Below are positions 27,763 through 35,722 of a stretch of 35,722 nt of DNA, one piece after another. Source of the DNA: Chloroflexota bacterium (GTDB lineage Bacteria > Chloroflexota > Anaerolineae > Aggregatilineales > J027); NCBI GenBank assembly GCA_003697365.1, contig RFGP01000064.1, positions 1 to 35,722 of the forward strand, read 5' to 3'. The notes below the pieces were generated by a model. It made no database searches. It was not told the origin of the DNA and was given only the letters and a program-made list of their open reading frames with translations. The position numbers and the translations under genes are program-made. The first letter of the stretch is position 1; each line of letters begins with the position of its first letter.

Positions 27763-29083
27763 TAGTGTCCCCCTTCTGCAGACGTTCAAGGCGTTGTATA
27801 AATTCTGGAGCCAATACGTCATGAATATTAGCGTGATGCTCTTGTTGGACATCAGGCAGATCGAGCGCTTCACGATACAAGTGATAAGTCTCCCATAATT
27901 GTTGGCTCTCCTCGAAGTTTTGCGCTTTTTGCAAACCTTCATGAGTTAACACCCAAGAAGCGTCATCAAGTCTTTTGACGAATCCCTGTTTTTCCAATTG
28001 ATGCAACCCTGCTTGTGCTGTTCTTCCTCGCAAACCAATTAAAAATGCTGTCTCAACAGGTTTTTGGAAATCATGATGGCTTTGTCCATAGCGATAGACA
28101 TCTTGCAAGATATTTTGAGCCGCGAAGCGTCGTCGATCACGCCGTTGTTGCCACGAAGCCCATATCACTCCCCGTGATGGTGCAAATGTTATAGACAACA
28201 ACACAACCCCAAACGCCACCACAATAATCAACGGCCCAGTCGGCAAGCCAACATCTAATGCGCTAATCACAGCCCCCACTGTGCCAGCAAAAGCCCCAAA
28301 AAGCGCTGATAAAATCGTCATTTGTTCTAGATGATTTGTCCACTGTCGAGCAGCAACAGATGGTGCGATGAGTAACCCAACCATCAAAATAACCCCTGCA
28401 AGCTGCAAGCCAAGCACAATTGCTATTACAATCAGTGTGGCTAATAAGGTGTCTAGTATGCGAACACGAAAACCATTGACTGCCGCAAATTCATAATCAA
28501 ACGTAATCAGCTTTAGCTCTTTCCAAAACAATAACAAAATGAGCACGATAAAAGCGCCAACAATAGCGATCAAGTTGACATCTTGACGCACGATAGCAGC
28601 AGCCTGTCCAAAAATAAATTTATCAATCCCCGCTTGTCCAGCATCAGGGCGACGTTGAATGTATGAAAGTAACGCCACACCAAAGCCAAACCAAGAGACT
28701 AATACCACTCCCATAGCGGCATCTTGTTTAATCCGCGTTGTCCGAAGAATAGCATTCAGCATCCAAACGCCAACCCAACCAGCAATTGCTGCACCAACTA
28801 GCAGCCATTCTAGGGCACGTCCTGCTATTAAAAAGGCAATAGCAACACCCGGCAAAGCAGCATGAGCAACAGTATCCCCGATGAGGCTTTGTTGACGTAA
28901 AACAGCAAAAGACCCTAATATGCCGCTGACTATCCCTAGCAGTGCACCACCAACAGTTACAATGCGGAGTGTATATTGGTATTCGGCGTTCAACACCCAA
29001 CTACTAAAAGGAATAAACGCGATATTCAAGAAAAGCGTAAAAGCCACAATTCCCCAAAAACGACGGTCGGAATACCACATCAT
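27746..29083 (-). CDS. Metal (Mn/Zn/Fe) ABC transporter permease with C-terminal winged-helix / DtxR-MntR-like domain
   Basis: ABC-3 motifs GILGSFAVLRQQSLIGDTVAHAALPGVAIAFL, KELKLITFDYEFAAVNGFRV, QLAGVILMVGLLIAPSVAA. C-terminal AGLHQLEKQGFVKRLDDASWVLTHEGLQ plus HLYREALDLPDVQQEHHANIHDVLAPEFIQRLERL. Confidence 0.88.
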   Translation of the reverse strand: MMWYSDRRFWGIVAFTLFLNIAFIPFSSWVLNAEYQYTLRIVTVGGALLGIVSGILGSFAVLRQQSLIGDTVAHAALPGVAIAFLIAGRALEWLLVGAAIAGWVGVWMLNAILRTTRIKQDAAMGVVLVSWFGFGVALLSYIQRRPDAGQAGIDKFIFGQAAAIVRQDVNLIAIVGAFIVLILLLFWKELKLITFDYEFAAVNGFRVRILDTLLATLIVIAIVLGLQLAGVILMVGLLIAPSVAARQWTNHLEQMTILSALFGAFAGTVGAVISALDVGLPTGPLIIVVAFGVVLLSITFAPSRGVIWASWQQRRDRRRFAAQNILQDVYRYGQSHHDFQKPVETAFLIGLRGRTAQAGLHQLEKQGFVKRLDDASWVLTHEGLQKAQNFEESQQLWETYHLYREALDLPDVQQEHHANIHDVLAPEFIQRLERLQKGDTNDQSA

Positions 29084-29087
29084 AAGC

Positions 29088-29849
29088 CTAATCGCCTCCA
29101 GCTAAAACAACTTGGCGATCTTCCATAAAGGAAACACGCCCGCCATAGGTAAGACGCAAGTTGTCTGCTGTAAAAACTTCTGTAGTGGGGCCGCTGGCAA
29201 TAATTTCTACATTGAGTAGCGCAATGTAATCAAAATATTCAGTAACTGTTTGCAAGTCATGATGTACTACGATGACAGTCTTATTACGTGAGCGCAATTC
29301 ACGTAACAATGCAATAATTGCGCGCTCAGTAACAGCATCAACAGCAGCAAATGGTTCGTCCATAAAATAAATTTGCGCATCTTGCACTAATGCCCGTGCG
29401 AGAAACGTTCGTTGTTGTTGCCCCCCCGAAAGTTGACTAATTTGGCGATGCGCCAAATCAGCAATACCAACATGTTCTAGTGCTTCTAAAGCCATTTTGC
29501 GCTCGCGCTGGCCGGGGCGCTTAATCCATCCTAATTTGCCATAACACCCCATCATCACAACATCAAGCACCGTCGTAGGAAAATCCCAATCTACGCTCCC
29601 CCTCTGTGGAACATAGCCAATAAGCTCACGTGCTTTTTGATAAGGTTTACCATAAAATGACACAGTACCCGCTGCACGTGGTATTAACCCAAGCACAGCT
29701 TTAATCAACGTGCTTTTGCCAGCACCATTTGGCCCAATAATGGCTGCTAACACTCCTTCTGGTATGGTTAAGTCTACATCCCATAATACGGGTCGACTAT
29801 TATATGCAACGGTAAGGTCTTCGACATGTAGAGCAGCAGTTTCTTGCAT
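29088..29849 (-). CDS. Metal ABC transporter ATP-binding protein (ZnuC/MntB/TroB-like)
   Basis: GPNGAGKSTLIKAVLGLI, IGYVPQRGSVDWDFPTTVLDVVMMGCYGKLGW, LSGGQQQRTFLARAL, IYFMDEPFAAVD, VVHHDLQTV. Confidence 0.94.
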   Translation of the reverse strand: MQETAALHVEDLTVAYNSRPVLWDVDLTIPEGVLAAIIGPNGAGKSTLIKAVLGLIPRAAGTVSFYGKPYQKARELIGYVPQRGSVDWDFPTTVLDVVMMGCYGKLGWIKRPGQRERKMALEALEHVGIADLAHRQISQLSGGQQQRTFLARALVQDAQIYFMDEPFAAVDAVTERAIIALLRELRSRNKTVIVVHHDLQTVTEYFDYIALLNVEIIASGPTTEVFTADNLRLTYGGRVSFMEDRQVVLAGGD

Positions 29850-29863
29850 TGTTCATATCCTTC

Positions 29864-30892
29864 TTATTCAAATACAAATAGATTTGCATCAGGCTGTATA
29901 GGCAAATCTTCTGGCCATGGAGGTATAGGTAAGCCAAATGACTGTAAAATCGTGATGACATTTGTAGCAATCATGCCTATATAAGTTCCACCAAAAGTGT
30001 TGGGTTCACCCATTGCGTCTCCGTAAAGCTCCCGAACGCCAATGCGAACTTCCCATCCTTGTGCAGCGGCACCTTCTTGTACCGCTTGGATAGTATCAAT
30101 CGGCACACTGCTTTCAATGAACATCACTGGAATTTGACGAGATACAATGAAATCAATAACTGATTGAATATCACCAACGCCAGCTTCATCCTCAGTGCTA
30201 ATTCCTTGTACAGACTGCAACCCCAAGTCAAAAGCACCACCGAAATAACGAAAAGCATCATGAGAAGTAACCAAATAACGTTGCTGTTCAGGAATCTGGG
30301 CTAGCGCTTCATGGCTCCACTCATAAAGCACCATAAGTGCTTGGCTATACTCTTCGGCATTCGTCAAATATAGTTCGGCATGTTCAGGATCAAGGCGTGC
30401 TAGTTGCCGACCAAGAGCTTGTGCTGATAGCGCCCAATTACGGGGATCAAACCAAAAGTGAGGATCATCCGTTGGAGCTTCTCCTTCATTTTTAATGAAA
30501 CCTCCTAACACAAATCCAGCATCTTTTACAGGCTTGGAAAGTGCAAAAGTGACAATCCCCCGTTCTCCCAAAGCCTCAAAGACTGTCTCAAACTGACCTT
30601 CTAAATTCAAACCACTATAAACCACCATATTGGCTTGATTCATTGCGGCAATATCAGATTCTGTAGGTTGATAAAGATGAGGATCAACCCCTGCGCCCAT
30701 CAACCCCACAATGCTAACCGCATGATCTGGTACACCTTCTGTTAAAATGCGCACTAGATCGTGAGCTTGGGTAGTAGTTGCTACAATGTAGAGCGTATCA
30801 TTTTGGGTTGCATTACCCGTTTTTTCAAAGCTCAAAAGTGGTATTAATATAATAAGTCCCACAAGTAGGATCGAGATAGCGATGTTTTTCAT
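29864..30892 (-). CDS. Metal ABC transporter solute-binding protein (cluster A-I; TroA/MntA/ZnuA-like)
   Basis: N-terminal signal/anchor; IVATTTQAHDLVRILTEG, GVDPHLYQPTESDIAAMNQANMVVYSGLNLE, DPHFWFDPRNWA, VTSHDAFRYFGGAFDL, MFIESSV. Confidence 0.93.
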   Translation of the reverse strand: MKNIAISILLVGLIILIPLLSFEKTGNATQNDTLYIVATTTQAHDLVRILTEGVPDHAVSIVGLMGAGVDPHLYQPTESDIAAMNQANMVVYSGLNLEGQFETVFEALGERGIVTFALSKPVKDAGFVLGGFIKNEGEAPTDDPHFWFDPRNWALSAQALGRQLARLDPEHAELYLTNAEEYSQALMVLYEWSHEALAQIPEQQRYLVTSHDAFRYFGGAFDLGLQSVQGISTEDEAGVGDIQSVIDFIVSRQIPVMFIESSVPIDTIQAVQEGAAAQGWEVRIGVRELYGDAMGEPNTFGGTYIGMIATNVITILQSFGLPIPPWPEDLPIQPDANLFVFE

Positions 30893-30898
30893 ATGTCT

Positions 30899-30940
30899 GT
30901 TTTAGACTAACCTTATCCATTTTTTAGACTAGCCTAAAAA
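30899..30940. promoter_or_regulatory. Two DtxR/MntR-like operator boxes upstream of the metal ABC operon
   Basis: Near-palindrome TTTTTAGACTAGCCTAAAAA (30921-30940) and a copy TTTTAGACTAACCTTA starting about 30899; both resemble the TTTAGGnTAnCCTAAA class of DtxR/IdeR/TroR sites. Confidence 0.65.
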
Positions 30941-30993
30941 TAACAGGTTTTAATTTTGATGTCAATAAAAGATCAGAATCAGGAGAAGCTCTA

Positions 30994-31917
30994 ATGCGGA
31001 TAGTATCATTATTACCCAGTAGCACTGAAATTGTTGCAGCGCTTGGCATGGCAGAATATTTAGTAGCGCGCTCACATGAATGCGACTTTCCACCTGAGGT
31101 AAAACGCTTACCATCGATTACAGCCCCTAAATTTAATCCAGATGGGCGTAGCTACGAAATTAACCAGCGTGTTAAAGCCATATTGCAAGAAGCAGTCGCC
31201 GTATATACTGTAGATGCAGATCGCCTAAAAGCATTACAACCGGATATTATCGTCACTCAATCTCAGTGTGATGTTTGTGCGGTGAGCTTTGAAGAAGTGA
31301 AGCGCATCACTTGTGAATGGCTCGATACTAATGCGCAACTTGTGGCTCTTGAGCCTAACAGCCTAGATGATGTCTTTACTGATATTCAACGTGTAGCTGA
31401 TGCACTCAATGTTCCTGAAAGAGGACAGAAACTCGTAGATGAGATGCAAGCCAGAATGGCTTCAATTGAACAAAAAACCCGTAAACTTTCTCGTCCAACT
31501 GTTGCCTCTATCGAATGGATCGATCCCCTTATGGCAGCAGGTAATTGGATGCCCACTCTTATTGAAATGGCAGGCGGAATAAATATCTTTGGCGTAGCAG
31601 GCCAGCATTCGCCATGGATTGATTTTGATGCTTTGCGTGCAGCTAATCCTGATGTTATTATCGTCATCCCTTGTGGATATGATATTGCAACATCATTGCG
31701 TGAATTGCCTGCATTAACCACACGTCCAGATTGGCAAGATTTGAAAGCTGTACAGCAAAATCAAGTTTATGTCGCAGATGGCAATCAATTCTTTAATCGT
31801 CCGGGACCGCGCCTAGTAGAATCGCTAGAAATTCTGGCCGAAATTCTACATCCTAATGATTTTGATTTCGGGCACAAAAACCGAAATTGGCAACCTTTAA
31901 CTGCTGCTCTGCGCTAA
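30994..31917 (+). CDS. BtuF-like cobalamin/iron-binding domain protein without recognisable signal peptide
   Basis: MRIVSLLPSSTEIVAALGMAEYLVARSHECDFPPEVKRLPSIT..., LKALQPDIIVTQSQCDVCAVSF, WMPTLIEMAGGINIFG. Starts directly at the mature domain; AGGAG RBS upstream. Confidence 0.85.
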   Translation: MRIVSLLPSSTEIVAALGMAEYLVARSHECDFPPEVKRLPSITAPKFNPDGRSYEINQRVKAILQEAVAVYTVDADRLKALQPDIIVTQSQCDVCAVSFEEVKRITCEWLDTNAQLVALEPNSLDDVFTDIQRVADALNVPERGQKLVDEMQARMASIEQKTRKLSRPTVASIEWIDPLMAAGNWMPTLIEMAGGINIFGVAGQHSPWIDFDALRAANPDVIIVIPCGYDIATSLRELPALTTRPDWQDLKAVQQNQVYVADGNQFFNRPGPRLVESLEILAEILHPNDFDFGHKNRNWQPLTAALR

Positions 31918-32493
31918 TAAGCGACTCACCGCTTCTACTAGAATACGATGTTCGGCAGCGTGCATTCGTTCGGCAAAACTTTCTAGCGTGTCATTGGGTA
32001 AAAAAGGCACGATCTCTTGAACGATCACGTCGCCGGCATCAACTTCAGGTATAGCGTAATGCACCATACACCCACTCTGCTTAATCTCACCACGTTGATA
32101 CGCTTCAAAAGCGCGTTCAATGGCATTTATTCCTGCAAATTCGTTAGGCAATGCTGGATGTAAATTAATAACACGGTTAGGAAAATACTCTAAAAATACT
32201 GAGCTTAAAATATGCATCCAACCCGCCAGTACGATAAGCTGAGGCTTATATGGCCAAATGGCTTCAGCTAACGCGCGATCATAATCTTCGCGCGTTTTGC
32301 CATCAGCCAAGAACGATTTTAGTGTTAATACCAAAGTTGGAATGCCCGCTGCCTCAGCACGCTGAAGTCCATAAGCGGACTTACGATTAGAGACTACTAA
32401 ATCAATAGTAGTAGGCAATTTCTTAGATTGAACGGCATCAATTAAAGCCTGTAAATTAGAGCCATTGCCAGATATAAGCACTACAATCCCCAT
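31897..32493 (-). CDS. purN: Phosphoribosylglycinamide formyltransferase
   Basis: MGIVVLISGNGSNLQALIDAV, LAGWMHILSSVFLEYFPNRVINLHPALPNEFAGINAIERAFEAYQRGEIKQSGCMVHYAIPEVDAGDVIVQ. Start moved to ATG 32493, just after the purDM stop. Confidence 0.95.
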   Translation of the reverse strand: MGIVVLISGNGSNLQALIDAVQSKKLPTTIDLVVSNRKSAYGLQRAEAAGIPTLVLTLKSFLADGKTREDYDRALAEAIWPYKPQLIVLAGWMHILSSVFLEYFPNRVINLHPALPNEFAGINAIERAFEAYQRGEIKQSGCMVHYAIPEVDAGDVIVQEIVPFLPNDTLESFAERMHAAEHRILVEAVSRLLAQSSS

Positions 32494-32500
32494 CTTTTGG

Positions 32501-34816
32501 CTAGCCCTCAATCCATACGCCACGGCGCGAGTCAATCACGTTGCCTATAACATAAGATGCTTCACCCAAAGCCTGTTGAGCATCTTTCACCTGTTCGGGT
32601 GGCAACACAACGATCATGCCAATACCCATATTCAGCACACGAAAAATTTCGTCTCGTTCAACAGAACCATAGGCTTGTATCATCTTAAAAATAGGAAGAA
32701 CGGGCCATGTATCCATCTGTACTAATGCGCCCAAACCATCAGGCAAAATACGAGGCAAGTTATCGATAATGCCCCCCCCTGTAATATGAGCTAAGCCATG
32801 AATCTCTATGCCAGCACTCAATAAATTTTGAATCGGCGTTAAGTAGCTGCGATGAGGCATTAACAAAGCATCAACGATTGACATGCCGAGCCCTTCACGA
32901 TATGCCAGCCAATCTAAATCTGCCAGAGCATGACGCGCTAATGAGAAACCATTTGTATGTAAACCTGTTGAAGGCAACGCTAGCAGACTGTCATTAGGAC
33001 GAATCTTACTGCCATCGATAATAGCTTCGCGTTCAACAACCCCTACTATTGTCCCCGCCACATCTACGGCATTTTGAGCATATACATCGGGCATTTCTGC
33101 GGTTTCTCCGCCAATAAGCGCACAATTTGCCTCAATGCAAGCACTCGCCATACTACTCACAATTCTGGCAACAATTTCAGGCTCTAGGCGATCAGAAGCG
33201 ACATAGTCTAAAAAGAAGAGAGGAAGTGCGCCTTGCACCAAAATATCATTGATACAATGATTCACAAGATCGCGCCCAATGCCATCCCAACGTCCAAAGG
33301 CTGATGCAACAACTGTTTTTGTACCTACCCCATCTGTTGAAGAGACAAGAACGGGATGCCGCATATGCTTTAATTCACTGACATCAAACAAACCACCGAA
33401 GTTTCCAACTTTGGACAAAACACGATCATTATAAGTTGCCTTAATAGCATTTTGCATCAACTCTATGGCGTGTTGTCCCGCATCAATATCGACCCCTGAT
33501 TGAGCATATCGGTTAGCAGTTTGCCCTATATCACGGCGAAAATGCATTCCATCAAAACGTATCAGTTCAACAGCAGCATAGGCTTTCTTCCTCGCCTCAG
33601 AGACATCATGGGCCAAGGCCGTAACACTCATTACTCTTCCGCCAGAAGTCACCAATTGTTCATGAAGAATTTTTGTGCCAGCGTGAAAGACAATAACATC
33701 AGAAAAAGTATCTAGCTTAGGATGTATGGCGATTGGCAAACCTTCAGGATAACTTTGGGGGTAGCCATGCGATGCCAACACAACTGTAAGACACGTCTTT
33801 TTGCGCCAAGTTAGCGAGTATGTATCTAATTGTCCGCGTATACAAGCGACTACAACATCGTAAAAATCGTCTTTTAATAAAGGCAAGATCACCTGTGTTT
33901 CAGGATCACCAAAGCGACAATTAAATTCAAGTACTTTTATGCCATCAGGTGTCAGCATCAATCCCGCGTACAGTACACCAACGTAAGGTGTACCTTGTGC
34001 ATTCATCCCATCTAAAACAGCCTGAAAAATATTTTCCTTAATAAAAGCTAGTTCTTTCGCCGATAAATCATTTGTTGGCGCAAAAGCTCCCATTCCACCA
34101 GTATTTAAGCCACGATCTCCATCGAGCACTCTTTTATGATCGCGTGCTATAGGCATGATTGCAAAATTTTTGCCATCGCAAAAAGCTAATACTGAGACCT
34201 CGCGCCCACGCAAACGTTCCTCAATTACAACTTGCTGGCCGGCTGCACCGAAAACTTGGTCTAACATCACTTGATTGAGCGCCTGTTCGGCTTCTTGAAC
34301 AGTATCACAAATGAGAACCCCTTTACCTGCAGCTAAGCCTGAAGCCTTAACAACAACAGGCCGACCTATGTTGCGCACATAAGATCGAGCAGCATCGATA
34401 TTGGTGAACGTTGCATATTCTGCTGTAGGGATATTATGGGTATCCATAAACGCTTTAGCAAATGCCTTTGAGGCTTCTAGTTGTGCAGCGGCACGACTGG
34501 GACCAAACACTATAAGTCCTGCAGCTTGAAAAGCATCAACAATGCCGTTTGCCAAAGGTTCCTCAGGCCCAATTACCGTCAAGGTGATACCGTTTGACTT
34601 TGCGAACTCAATCAATTTTTCGGTGGCATGTGCAGCGATAGGGATATTCTTACATGCTGCACGTGGAAGTAACCCTGCTCCACTATTAGCATCCCATGTT
34701 GTACCACCATTGCCGGGCGCAACATACACTTGCTCTACTTGCGGAGAGCGAGATAGCGTCCAAGCCAAAGCATGTTCACGCCCCCCACTACCAACCACTA
34801 AGACATGATGCCCCAT
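32501..34816 (-). CDS. purD-purM: Bifunctional phosphoribosylamine-glycine ligase / phosphoribosylformylglycinamidine cyclo-ligase (PurD-PurM fusion)
   Basis: N-terminal PurD: LVVGSGGREHALAWTLSRSP, GLAAGKGVLIC, GDRGLNTGGMGAFAPTN, VLEFNCRFGDPETQ. C-terminal PurM: YAQSGVDIDAGQHAIELM, SSTDGVGTKTVVA, GALPLFFLDYVASDRL, LIGGETAEMPDVY, HITGGGIIDNLPRILPDGL. Confidence 0.96.
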   Translation of the reverse strand: MGHHVLVVGSGGREHALAWTLSRSPQVEQVYVAPGNGGTTWDANSGAGLLPRAACKNIPIAAHATEKLIEFAKSNGITLTVIGPEEPLANGIVDAFQAAGLIVFGPSRAAAQLEASKAFAKAFMDTHNIPTAEYATFTNIDAARSYVRNIGRPVVVKASGLAAGKGVLICDTVQEAEQALNQVMLDQVFGAAGQQVVIEERLRGREVSVLAFCDGKNFAIMPIARDHKRVLDGDRGLNTGGMGAFAPTNDLSAKELAFIKENIFQAVLDGMNAQGTPYVGVLYAGLMLTPDGIKVLEFNCRFGDPETQVILPLLKDDFYDVVVACIRGQLDTYSLTWRKKTCLTVVLASHGYPQSYPEGLPIAIHPKLDTFSDVIVFHAGTKILHEQLVTSGGRVMSVTALAHDVSEARKKAYAAVELIRFDGMHFRRDIGQTANRYAQSGVDIDAGQHAIELMQNAIKATYNDRVLSKVGNFGGLFDVSELKHMRHPVLVSSTDGVGTKTVVASAFGRWDGIGRDLVNHCINDILVQGALPLFFLDYVASDRLEPEIVARIVSSMASACIEANCALIGGETAEMPDVYAQNAVDVAGTIVGVVEREAIIDGSKIRPNDSLLALPSTGLHTNGFSLARHALADLDWLAYREGLGMSIVDALLMPHRSYLTPIQNLLSAGIEIHGLAHITGGGIIDNLPRILPDGLGALVQMDTWPVLPIFKMIQAYGSVERDEIFRVLNMGIGMIVVLPPEQVKDAQQALGEASYVIGNVIDSRRGVWIEG

Positions 34817-34819
34817 GCA

Positions 34820-35722
34820 TTACCCCCAAGACTCTTCAAAAATAAATTTATCCCGATCTGTCTCAAACAACCATTCTGGAATATGAACAGGGTAATCACC
34901 GTTAAAGCACGCAGTACAATATGTATTTTCTATGCCCACTCCTTCACGGATCGCCTTCAACATTCCTTCTAGGCTTAGATAACCTAAACTATCAGCGCCA
35001 ATTTTCGCTTGAATTTCCTCAATAGAGTGTGTCGCTGCGATAAGTTGCTCATAAGTTGCCATGTCAACACCCATAAAGCATGGATGTTTGACAGGTGGAG
35101 ATGATACGCGCATATGCACCTCTTTAGCCCCTCCATCACGTAAAAGTTGAATGAGTGGCGCTGCTGTATTACCTCTCACAATAGAATCATCTACGAGCAC
35201 AACTCGCTTGCCTTCTAAATTAGAGATCAGCGCATTATATTTTAGGTTGACGCTTTGCTTGCGAAGCGTGTCATCTGGTTGAATAAAAGTGCGCCCGATA
35301 TAACGGTTTTTGGTTAAGCCTTCACTATATTGAATACCAGACTGGGCCGCATAGCCAATGGCTGCAGGGGTAGCGGAATCTGGCACCCCAATGACAATAT
35401 CTGCTTCAGCAGGTTGTTCAATGGCAAGTTGTCGCCCCATTTGTTGACGAACTTTATGCACTACTTGACCATCAAGTAAAGAATCAGGACGCGCAAAATA
35501 TACATATTCAAAAGAACACAAGGAGCGCCGCTTAGCAGGATGTCCTTCAAAGCTAGTTATACCATTGGCATTAATCCGTATGATTTCGCCATGTTGAACA
35601 TAACGCAAATATTCAGCGCCAATAGTGCCCAAAGCACATGATTCTGATGCGATCACATATCCTTCTGGCAGCTTACCTAAACACAAAGGACGCAATCCAT
35701 ATGGGTCTCGGACAGCATAAAG
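34820..35722 (-). CDS. purF: Amidophosphoribosyltransferase, C-terminal part; gene continues beyond the window end
   Basis: Frame open to the window edge ([31 protein letters not shown]). [63 protein letters not shown]. Confidence 0.96.
   Translation of the reverse strand, partial: LYAVRDPYGLRPLCLGKLPEGYVIASESCALGTIGAEYLRYVQHGEIIRINANGITSFEGHPAKRRSLCSFEYVYFARPDSLLDGQVVHKVRQQMGRQLAIEQPAEADIVIGVPDSATPAAIGYAAQSGIQYSEGLTKNRYIGRTFIQPDDTLRKQSVNLKYNALISNLEGKRVVLVDDSIVRGNTAAPLIQLLRDGGAKEVHMRVSSPPVKHPCFMGVDMATYEQLIAATHSIEEIQAKIGADSLGYLSLEGMLKAIREGVGIENTYCTACFNGDYPVHIPEWLFETDRDKFIFEESWG

Noticed and set aside
27763-27942. 60-aa N-terminal extension of the distal metal permease ORF
   Set aside because: It lies inside the preceding permease gene in another frame; a good RBS (AAGGGGG) precedes ATG 27762, and the permease fold begins there.
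32494-32535. 14-aa N-terminal extension of PurN (MTRAVAYGLRASQK)
   Set aside because: It overlaps the purDM 3' end; PurN homologues begin at MGIVVLISGNGSN.
1-35722. Phage, transposon, toxin-antitoxin or defence island
   Set aside because: No integrase, transposase, restriction enzyme or paired small genes were seen; all large ORFs are metabolic, transport or regulatory, apart from the PHP-AlbA_2 protein, whose defence role would be pure speculation.
1-35722. tRNA or rRNA genes
   Set aside because: Intergenic gaps were read for TTCGANTC-like arms and rRNA motifs; none was convincing. A tRNAscan-SE run would settle it.

Overview
The window is an ordinary, gene-dense bacterial chromosome segment, probably from Chloroflexota/Anaerolineae judging by gene content and fusions (inference). 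I see no CRISPR array, transposase, phage genes, rRNA or tRNA. From left to right it contains: (1) the 3' end of an M20 peptidase gene; (2) a cobalamin riboswitch leading a BtuF/BtuC/BtuD-type ABC importer and a CobC-like histidine phosphatase; (3) a convergent PHP + AlbA_2 (Schlafen-type) fusion protein; (4) a livJ-H-M-G-F branched-chain amino-acid transporter with enlarged permeases, then a small lipoprotein and purB; (5) a long intergenic leader rich in inverted repeats, in front of a duplicated-permease anion ABC transporter (COG4986 type) whose ATPase carries an AAA-associated C-terminal domain; (6) moaA; (7) an acyl-CoA ligase; (8) a NarL-type response regulator and a sensorless HisKA_3 kinase, divergent from malate synthase and isocitrate lyase across a region with repeated TACCCG dyads; (9) a Tro/Mnt/Znu-type metal ABC operon with winged-helix-like C-terminal domains on both permeases, a Cys-rich insertion in one of them, and DtxR/MntR-like boxes upstream; (10) a BtuF-like protein without an apparent signal peptide; (11) purN, a purD-purM fusion and the 3' part of purF. 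The best candidates for something under-described are the 15.3-15.6 kb leader with mutually exclusive hairpins, the PHP-AlbA_2 fusion, the metal permeases with appended domains, and the TACCCG dyad between the two-component genes and the glyoxylate-shunt genes. No sequence search or RNA folding was run, so all assignments come from reading motifs.
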